64,000 nucleotides of DNA from Syntrophus sp963665935 (GTDB lineage Bacteria; Desulfobacterota; Syntrophia; Syntrophales; Syntrophaceae). Where the stretch lies: contig OY762510.1 in NCBI GenBank assembly GCA_963665935.1, positions 3,100,001 to 3,164,000 of the forward strand, read 5' to 3'. Position 1 is the stretch's first letter. Each line of letters starts with the position of its first letter. This document shows, piece after piece, positions 58,868 to 64,000 of this stretch. The position numbers were made by a program, and so were the translations under genes. Below the pieces are notes generated by a model that saw nothing but the letters and a program-made list of their open reading frames with translations, had not been told where the DNA came from and did not search any database.

Positions 58868-59050
58868 ATGGCAAATAAAATCCTTGTAGGGAAAAAAGCG
58901 ATCTCTGAATTTGTCGGTCGGTCCTGGGGCACGATAAGACGTTGGATCAGAGAAGAGGATTTTCCAGCGAAAAAGATTGATGGAGTTTGGCACAGCGATG
59001 CGGATCTAGGGCGGGAATGGCTGAAAGGGAAGATTACTGAAAATCATTAA
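58868..59050 (+). CDS. Small HTH protein, third in row
   Basis: A 60-residue protein, 'ILVGKKAISEFVGRSWGTIRRWIREEDFPAKKIDGVWHSDADLGREWLKGKITENH', with a MerR-like helix-turn-helix of the type that starts some terminase small subunits. The ATG at 58868 was chosen because the domain begins there and AGGGGAAGCG precedes it. Its last ~60 bp recur twice downstream, after each PEP-CTERM gene. Confidence 0.7.
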   Translation: MANKILVGKKAISEFVGRSWGTIRRWIREEDFPAKKIDGVWHSDADLGREWLKGKITENH

Positions 59051-59468
59051 AACGCTCGCTCTTTTAGAATTATTTGTAGTTTCAAATAAAAAATAACATG
59101 AAAGTCACATCATCGGTCTGTCAACTTTTTAGAAATATTATTCTATTGGAAAAATATTTTCAAAGACACTTTCTTGGTGAAGTAACATTTAGAAAAATAT
59201 TTGATCAATTCACTTAATTGTCGGAATCCTTTACAAATTAAGATTTATCTTTAACTGACTGTTTTTATGGCATTTATTAGAAATATATAAATAAATACCA
59301 TCTATAAAAAGGCAATAGCGTCGGGAATGTTTACGTATTGATTTGTTTGACATTCTATAAAATATTTAAATGTTCAGCTATATTGAATATTTAAGTTATC
59401 TCGCATAATTCCTGCTCAAGAATATTATTTGAAAAGTGTTTATTAATCTTTTGGGAGGAGGAGAAATC
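59051..59468. other. AT-rich region upstream of the PEP-CTERM genes
   Basis: No gene is visible in these 418 bp. The stretch is strikingly AT-rich compared with the phage genes to its left and probably contains the promoter of the first PEP-CTERM gene. No clear hairpin. Confidence 0.5.
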
Positions 59469-60212
59469 ATGAAAAAACATTTTGGTATGTTTTCGGTATT
59501 ATTATTGATGTTTTGCATGGCAGGAATAGCACAGGCAAATACAATCACGTTATCGGGAACCATACGTGATTTTAATGCTGGTGGACATTTCGAATCAACT
59601 ATTGATGGTGTTGTTACGGGGTTAGTTGAAAATACCTTGGGAAATGATAAAAATCCTGTGCGTACAACAAAGACGACAGCCTCAATGCCTGGCGATTTAT
59701 CTCTATTCAATCAATGGTACAATGATGTTCCAGGGGTTAACATGGCTGCAAATCTTTCAATTGTCCTTGACAATGGTGGTTCAGGAAATGTTTATTCATA
59801 CAGCAATAACTCTTTCTTCCCTATTGACAACCAGTTGCTGGGAAACGAGGGAAGAGAGCATAACTTCCACTTCACATACGAACTTCATACAAATTTTACC
59901 TACCAAGGAGGTGAGAAGTTCTCTTTTACAGGAGATGATGATTTATGGGTATTCATAAACGATGAGTTAGCTCTTGACCTTGGTGGAATCCATAGTGCTG
60001 CAAACGGAGAGATAGATTTGGACGCATTAGGTTTAACCATAGGGAATACTTATGACTTTGATTTGTTTTTCGCTGAAAGACATACGACACAATCAAATTT
60101 CGCCATGGCCACGTCCATTGCGCTTAACTCTGTTCCCGAACCCACCACGATGCTCCTTCTTGGCTTTGGTTTGGTAGGCTTGGCGGGAGCCGGGAGAAAG
60201 TTTAAGAAGTAA
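59469..60212 (+). CDS. Fibro-slime-domain protein with PEP-CTERM sorting signal
   Basis: A 247-residue secreted protein. The signal peptide ends at about residue 23 ('GIAQANT'). 'TLSGTIRDF' and 'KFSFTGDDDLWVFINDELALDLGGIHSAANGEIDLDALGL' are the hallmarks of the fibro-slime domain, a PA14-like sugar-binding fold. The end is a PEP-CTERM signal: 'VPEPTTMLLLGFGLVGLAG' then 'AGRKFKK', processed by an exosortase for surface or polysaccharide attachment. GGGAGGAGGAG precedes the ATG. Its presence between phage replication and packaging genes is unusual; it is not a known phage function. Confidence 0.9.
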   Translation: MKKHFGMFSVLLLMFCMAGIAQANTITLSGTIRDFNAGGHFESTIDGVVTGLVENTLGNDKNPVRTTKTTASMPGDLSLFNQWYNDVPGVNMAANLSIVLDNGGSGNVYSYSNNSFFPIDNQLLGNEGREHNFHFTYELHTNFTYQGGEKFSFTGDDDLWVFINDELALDLGGIHSAANGEIDLDALGLTIGNTYDFDLFFAERHTTQSNFAMATSIALNSVPEPTTMLLLGFGLVGLAGAGRKFKK

Positions 60213-60420
60213 AGAAACGCACAATCAGTTTATTACCGAAAGGCAGGGTCGATTGGCTCTGCCTTTTTTTGCTTGCCACGAATAAAAGAGCCCTTATGGG
60301 ATCATTACTTTTGAAGCAGGATAGATCTCTGAAGAGAGATCATGCTCAAAAATGATTGGTGGAAGGCATATCGATGCGGATCTGGTGTGGGAATGGCTGA
60401 ATGGAAAGATTACTCGGTGA
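60132..60420 (+). repeat. First copy of a duplicated ~290-bp segment
   Basis: It starts in the PEP-CTERM signal codons, runs through the stop and terminator, then 'CACGAATAAAAGAGCCCTTA' and related bases, and ends in a 60-bp stretch resembling the tail of the HTH gene at 58868-59050. The second copy is 61265-61554. Similarity is high along the whole length, so the segment was duplicated as a block. Confidence 0.85.
60239..60270 (+). terminator. Intrinsic terminator of the first PEP-CTERM gene
   Basis: AAAGGCAG (60239-60246) pairs with CTGCCTTT (60259-60266), followed by a run of seven T. It lies 26 bp after the stop codon. An almost identical terminator follows the second PEP-CTERM gene. The rest of the 449-bp gap to 60661 holds the repeat tail and AT-rich sequence. 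Confidence 0.9.
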
Positions 60421-60661
60421 GACTGTTGTAAAAAATTCCTACATTTCAAAGAAAGTGGCATAACATAATGATATTGCGAATTATCATGATAACCGAACTT
60501 CACATTAGGATTTAGGATTGTCGGATAATTTTACGGATATAGATGAATCAAGTAGACTTGTAAAGTAAAATATTAAAGATATTATTATGTTATGATACTG
60601 GTATGTCTATTGCTCTAATTGACACAAGATCTAGTAGAATTAATGAATGTAGGAGGAATAG

Positions 60662-61345
60662 ATGAAGAAATTTTCAGTTATATTTTGTCTCATCGCGATG
60701 TTAGCATTTGCGGCAAATGCAGGTGCTTATTCTTTTAACGTTACAGATTTTAGCTATGGCAACGGAGGTTACACTTCGTCTAATACTAATGCCATAGTCG
60801 AAACTTTCGATAGCACACAAAAATGGATATTGTCAGGTAGTTATGGCATTGCGACAGGTACCTCAACAACCGCCGCTGCTCCTTGGTGGGTAAATCAGTC
60901 AAATGTCGGAGCACACGATGCAACAAATTACCTTACAGTGCCTGAGAATATGAACAATGGTAATTCCGCTACAATCTCTTTCGGTGGCACGTATAATAGC
61001 CTCAGCCTCTGGTGGGGTTCAATAGATGTTTACAATAAGCTTACATTCTATAACGGTACCACTCAAGTTGCTGAGATTACTGGTGCAGATTTGCTCATGG
61101 CAATTCACGGCTGGACTTCAGAGTATACAAATGATCACGATGGAGCTCAGGAGAGTTCCGATACGAACATGTACGTGAATATTTTGGGACTGGGTAATTT
61201 CGATTCTGTTAAGTTAACAAGTACAAGTTATGCGTTTGAGTGTGATAATATTGCAGTAGCCAATGTTCCCGAACCCACCACAATGCTTCTTCTTGGTTTT
61301 GGTTTGGTTGGCTTGGCGGGAGCCGGGAGAAAGTTTAAGAAATAA
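60662..61345 (+). CDS. Npun_F0296-like exosortase-dependent protein with PEP-CTERM signal
   Basis: A 227-residue secreted protein with a signal peptide ending near residue 22 ('NAGAYS'). 'GGTYNSLSLWWGSIDVYNKLTFYNGTTQVAEITG' is the domain also seen in the host VPLPA-CTERM protein at 32235-32894. The end 'VPEPTTMLLLGFGLVGLAG' plus 'AGRKFKK' is a PEP-CTERM sorting signal identical to that of the preceding gene. GTAGGAGGAATAG precedes the ATG. The shared 3' end lies in the duplicated segment. Confidence 0.9.
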   Translation: MKKFSVIFCLIAMLAFAANAGAYSFNVTDFSYGNGGYTSSNTNAIVETFDSTQKWILSGSYGIATGTSTTAAAPWWVNQSNVGAHDATNYLTVPENMNNGNSATISFGGTYNSLSLWWGSIDVYNKLTFYNGTTQVAEITGADLLMAIHGWTSEYTNDHDGAQESSDTNMYVNILGLGNFDSVKLTSTSYAFECDNIAVANVPEPTTMLLLGFGLVGLAGAGRKFKK

Positions 61346-61554
61346 CGAAACACATAATCAGGTTAATGCGGAAAGGCAGGGTCGATTGGCTCTGCCTTTT
61401 TTTTGCCAGCCACGAATAAAAGAGCCCTTATGGGATCTTTATTTTTAAAGCAGGATAGATGGACGAAGAGAGATCAAGCTCAAAAATGATTGGTGGTTGG
61501 CATAGCAATGGGGATCTGGTGCGAGAGTGGCCAAAGGGGAAGATTACACAGTAA
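61265..61554 (+). repeat. Second copy of the duplicated ~290-bp segment
   Basis: It mirrors 60132-60420: PEP-CTERM codons, stop, terminator, 'CACGAATAAAAGAGCCCTTA', and a degenerate copy of the HTH gene tail ending with TAA at 61552-61554. Together with the tail of the intact gene there are three copies of that 60-bp tail. Confidence 0.85.
61372..61404 (+). terminator. Intrinsic terminator of the second PEP-CTERM gene
   Basis: AAAGGCAG (61372-61379) pairs with CTGCCTTT (61392-61399), followed by T residues to 61404. It matches the terminator at 60239-60270. Confidence 0.9.
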
Positions 61555-61616
61555 ATAATTTCTAAATTGTCCTAAATTTCATGAGATAATTGTATAACAC
61601 AAATAAACAAAGCCTT

Positions 61617-62624
61617 TTAAGCAGCATCGCTGCATGACAATTTCTCTAATTCCTTTATTATCTTATCTGGTTGACGTAATAATGTTGGATATTTTTCCAA
61701 TGCAATCATTTCTCTTTGATTTAGCTGTCTGGTGCTTATGCTTGTTGTGCCGTTATTTGTGATCTTAACCAACAATAAAGATCCAATTTGCATGGCAGCA
61801 TTATTTACTGTTGATAACGAGTCTATTAGTTTAGAAGCAGCTTCAGCGTTATTCTTGTTAACTTCTGACTGCACTTTTTCGATTGCAGCTAGCTCCAAAG
61901 CTCGTTTCCCTTTTTCTAGTCCTTCCTGTACTTGATCAGAAGTTAGAACTTTTTTTGATTTAGCATACCAAGTCTTCCACCAGGAACCTTTAATGGATGG
62001 AAAATCGTCGCTAAAAACATATCCTAAGGACTCGATGAAATTCCTAATTGCCAAAATAATGCTCTCAATATCGTCGTCATCTTCATAGTTAGAAATGAAT
62101 ATCTTTACGGGAACAAAACGATGCATTGGAAATTCAGAATCTTCAATCCCCAACGATTCAGGAATAAAACGTTCATGGATTTCTGCTGTAAGATTGGAAG
62201 TAGCATTAAGTAATTTGGAAATATTATTATATATAGATTCAAGAATATATTGTTGATTTTCGGATAAATCACATAGTACCTTAATTGCATTTTCTAATTT
62301 CTCTATTCGATCATCAATTTTATGTGAAGAATAAATTGGCTCTTTCTTCTGTTGATCTGAAAAGTTAGATCTTTTTATCCGTTCTTTCATGCCTTCCAGG
62401 TTTTGTTCAAGAAGATACTTTTGCGTGGTAGTTCCCGATATTAAATTTCTCAATTCGGATTTGATGATTCTATTTTCTAAACTAATAAAATTTGATTCCC
62501 TCTGATAATGTTCATTTTTCATTTCTTTTATGTATTCTTCTATAGCCTCTAAATAGGCTTTATCCTGGATGGGATTTTTTATGCTTGACTGCTTAACTAA
62601 TTGTTTATTCTTCTCTTTAGTCAC
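61617..62624 (-). CDS. Coiled-coil cargo protein of unknown function
   Basis: A 335-residue, AT-rich gene on the strand opposite to its neighbours. Residues 1-140 are a Lys/Glu-rich coiled coil. The C-terminal half contains 'VPVKIFISNYEDDDDIESIILAIRNFIESLGYVFSDDFPSIKGSWWKTWYAKSKK' and then 'AAMQIGSLLLVKITNNGTTSISTRQLNQREMIALEKYPTLLRQPDKIIKELEKL'. This looks like an interaction or sensor domain seen in uncharacterised bacterial proteins that I cannot name. Placement as an independently oriented gene between phage modules is typical of accessory 'moron' or defence cargo. No enzyme motif is visible. Confidence 0.65.
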   Translation of the reverse strand: MTKEKNKQLVKQSSIKNPIQDKAYLEAIEEYIKEMKNEHYQRESNFISLENRIIKSELRNLISGTTTQKYLLEQNLEGMKERIKRSNFSDQQKKEPIYSSHKIDDRIEKLENAIKVLCDLSENQQYILESIYNNISKLLNATSNLTAEIHERFIPESLGIEDSEFPMHRFVPVKIFISNYEDDDDIESIILAIRNFIESLGYVFSDDFPSIKGSWWKTWYAKSKKVLTSDQVQEGLEKGKRALELAAIEKVQSEVNKNNAEAASKLIDSLSTVNNAAMQIGSLLLVKITNNGTTSISTRQLNQREMIALEKYPTLLRQPDKIIKELEKLSCSDAA

Positions 62625-63014
62625 TGTTTAATCCCCATTTTTTCTATTGCTATTTCCAAGTCGCATTATTTCAAGATGTACGTATTAATCATTGGCATGT
62701 GATTACCCTGGCAGCAGGTAATATACATTGATCTTTAATATAATCAATTATTAACAAGGAAGAAACGAAAATTTAAAAGTCAGAAAAAAACAGGGATCGA
62801 ACCTACAAAGTAAAAAATAAATTCTCAAAAATAGATATTATGAAGAAACTATAAGTATAAATAATAAATATTGAATAAAGAGAATACTCTAAGGCCGGTC
62901 CTCGGCTGTTTTTATCCCATGTCAAGATACAAAAAGTGATCGTACGCGATCATAGGCGGTCATAGGCGGTCATACACGGTTTTGGCAAAATTCCTGTGGT
63001 AGGCTTTTGCCACC
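62625..63014. other. Region upstream of the terminase genes
   Basis: No gene in these 390 bp. It is AT-rich at the left and ends in the tandem 10-bp repeats next to the terminase start. A packaging-initiation site would be expected here. Confidence 0.5.
62936..62975 (+). repeat. Four tandem 10-bp repeats, candidate packaging site
   Basis: Units GTGATCGTAC, GCGATCATAG, GCGGTCATAG and GCGGTCATAC lie end to end (62936-62975), 40 bp before the terminase small-subunit start. A 10-bp period puts the units on one face of DNA, the layout of small-terminase or similar binding arrays. Confidence 0.7.
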
Positions 63015-63590
63015 ATGAAAGGCAAATCGCTTAATCCGAAGCAAAAAAGGTTCGTCGAGGAATATCTGATTGATCTGAATGCCACCAAGGCAATGATCAG
63101 AGCAGGATATAAGGAGAAATGGGCTGCGGCCAATGTTGATAAAATACTGAAAAATACTGAAATCCAAGCAGCTATTACGACTGCCATGGCTGAACGCTCC
63201 AAGCGGACCGAGATCACCCAGGACATGGTGGTCAAGGAACTGGCCCGCATCGGTTTTGCGGACATGGCCGACTTCATCACAATCGACGAAAGCGGTATGA
63301 TTCAGGCGAATCCGCTTAACACCCTGGAGGAAGGCAAGAGCCGGATCATCCGGAAGGTCCGCGAAAAGAGGGTTATCAAAAGCACACCGGAAGGCGATCA
63401 GGTCCTAGATGCCACTTACGAATTTGAACTCTGCGACAAGGTAAAAAGCCTGGAACTGCTGGGTAAGCATCTAGGGATGTTCACCGAGAAGCGCGAGATC
63501 GATTTGAAACAGCCCATAAATGTCACGATAAAGAAATTTTATCGGAACAAGAATGAAGCGGGGAACAATGGATCTGGAACTTCCGTATAA
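63015..63590 (+). CDS. Phage terminase small subunit
   Basis: A 191-residue protein. 'LNPKQKRFVEEYLIDLNATKAMIRAGYKEKWAAANVDKILKNTEIQAAI' is the Terminase_2 (XtmA-type) signature: a helix-turn-helix DNA-recognition part followed by the ring-forming core. It recognises the packaging site and activates the large subunit. The last residues overlap the large-subunit start. The tandem repeats just upstream are its probable target. Confidence 0.92.
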   Translation: MKGKSLNPKQKRFVEEYLIDLNATKAMIRAGYKEKWAAANVDKILKNTEIQAAITTAMAERSKRTEITQDMVVKELARIGFADMADFITIDESGMIQANPLNTLEEGKSRIIRKVREKRVIKSTPEGDQVLDATYEFELCDKVKSLELLGKHLGMFTEKREIDLKQPINVTIKKFYRNKNEAGNNGSGTSV

Positions 63591-64000
63591 CGGCTGGGAA
63601 CCGCGCGACGATCAAATGGATCTTTGGGAGTATCTCCAGAGCGGCGGTACCCGAGCGGTAGAATGTGCTCACCGGCGATGGGGAAAGGATGAAATCGCCC
63701 TGCATTACACTGCCTGCGCCGCACAAGAGCGAATCGGCAATTACTGGCACCTGCTTCCGCAGTTCAACCAATGCCGCAAGGCAATATGGGAAGCGATCAA
63801 CCCCCACACCGGGAAGCTCCGCATCGATGAGGCGTTCCCAGCCGGGATAAGAGCAGGGACCCGCAATACCGATATGTGCATTCCCTTAAAAAGTGGCAGT
63901 ACGTGGCAGGTTGTGGGCAGCGACAATTTCAACGCCCTGGTCGGCTCTCCGCCGATCGGGATTGTTTTTTCCGAATATGCCCTGAGCGATCCACGCTGCT
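63568..64000 (+). CDS. Phage terminase large subunit (N-terminal part)
   Basis: The window ends after 144 codons. 'VECAHRRWGKDEIALHYTACAA' near residue 31 is the Walker A-type ATP-binding motif of this terminase group ('HRR.GKD'), and 'VGSPPIGIVFSEYALSDP' at the end is the Walker B region. It is the packaging motor with ATPase and, beyond the window, nuclease domains. The ATG at 63568 follows GGGGAACA; an in-frame ATG at 63553 is an alternative. It overlaps the small-subunit gene by 23 bp. Confidence 0.9.
   Translation, partial: MDLELPYNGWEPRDDQMDLWEYLQSGGTRAVECAHRRWGKDEIALHYTACAAQERIGNYWHLLPQFNQCRKAIWEAINPHTGKLRIDEAFPAGIRAGTRNTDMCIPLKSGSTWQVVGSDNFNALVGSPPIGIVFSEYALSDPRC

Larger units (their letters stand above)
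40749..64000. mobile_element. Prophage (left end to beyond the window)
   Basis: The element runs from the tRNA-Lys fragment past the window end. It contains a tyrosine integrase and excisionase, a helicase/ATPase module, a repressor-Cro switch, a RusA resolvase, a replication organiser and terminase subunits, in the order of a lambdoid-type temperate phage. Structural, lysis and tail genes would follow the terminase. Base composition is visibly more AT-rich than the flanking chromosome, most of all between 59 and 63 kb. Two stop-interrupted or overlapping small genes suggest some decay, but the core genes look intact. Confidence 0.88.

Overview
The window looks like a piece of chromosome from an anaerobic, Gram-negative bacterium, most likely a Desulfobacterota (deltaproteobacterial) fermenter or syntroph, carrying an integrated prophage at its right-hand side. 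The reasons are a tungsten-type aldehyde:ferredoxin oxidoreductase, an NDP-forming acyl-CoA synthetase fused to a GNAT domain, a PocR/multi-PAS one-component regulator, exosortase-sorted (PEP-CTERM/VPLPA-CTERM) surface proteins, and outer-membrane porin, OmpA and MCE-type lipid-transport genes. The taxonomic placement is inference from gene content only.

Region 1 (about 1-6.1 kb) is envelope biology: a pqiABC intermembrane lipid-transport operon, an orphan amino-acid binding protein and an ArsB/NhaD-type permease. Region 2 (6.3-14 kb) is the most unusual chromosomal block. An aldehyde:ferredoxin oxidoreductase, an iron alcohol dehydrogenase and a single 788-residue protein that fuses both subunits of coenzyme-B12 ethanolamine ammonia-lyase (EutB then EutC) behind a twin-arginine export signal are followed by an outer-membrane porin and a PotD-like amine-binding protein. 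Read together they suggest an envelope-located amine-to-aldehyde pathway without a microcompartment, with the aldehyde oxidised or reduced in the cytoplasm.

Region 3 (14-22 kb) holds a LOG-family hydrolase, an AI-2E family transporter, a lipoprotein, a CPA1 antiporter, an alpha-amylase-family enzyme, glucokinase and OmpA. Region 4 (22-28 kb, minus strand) has a GH63-type glucosidase, a remnant of pgi, tpiA and pgk, so sugar hydrolysis and lower glycolysis are clustered. Region 5 (28-40.6 kb) has a PocR-PAS5-LuxR regulator, a VPLPA-CTERM protein with a potentially folded leader, an ADP-ribosylglycohydrolase gene interrupted by one in-frame TGA, a membrane protein with a zinc-like tail, the acyl-CoA synthetase/GNAT fusion, an IS66-like scrap, a DUF3313-type lipoprotein and an acidic repeat protein with an RTX-like tail.

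Region 6 (40.75 kb to the window end) is a prophage. Its left boundary is a 50-bp 3' fragment of a tRNA-Lys(UUU) gene. Then, leftward, come cargo (HU, cold-shock protein, membrane proteins), integrase and excisionase, a UvrD-like helicase, a split SMC-like ATPase, an HNH/AP2 endonuclease and a tRNA-like element. A toxin-antitoxin-like pair and a repressor/Cro switch follow, with the same operator sequence at two promoters 2.7 kb apart. Rightward come a RusA resolvase, a replication organiser and HTH genes, then an AT-rich cargo island with two PEP-CTERM protein genes embedded in a duplicated ~290-bp segment and an orphan coiled-coil gene. Last are tandem 10-bp repeats and the terminase small and large subunits; the large subunit runs off the end. 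Carriage of exosortase-sorted surface proteins in a prophage packaging-proximal island is the second striking feature of the window.
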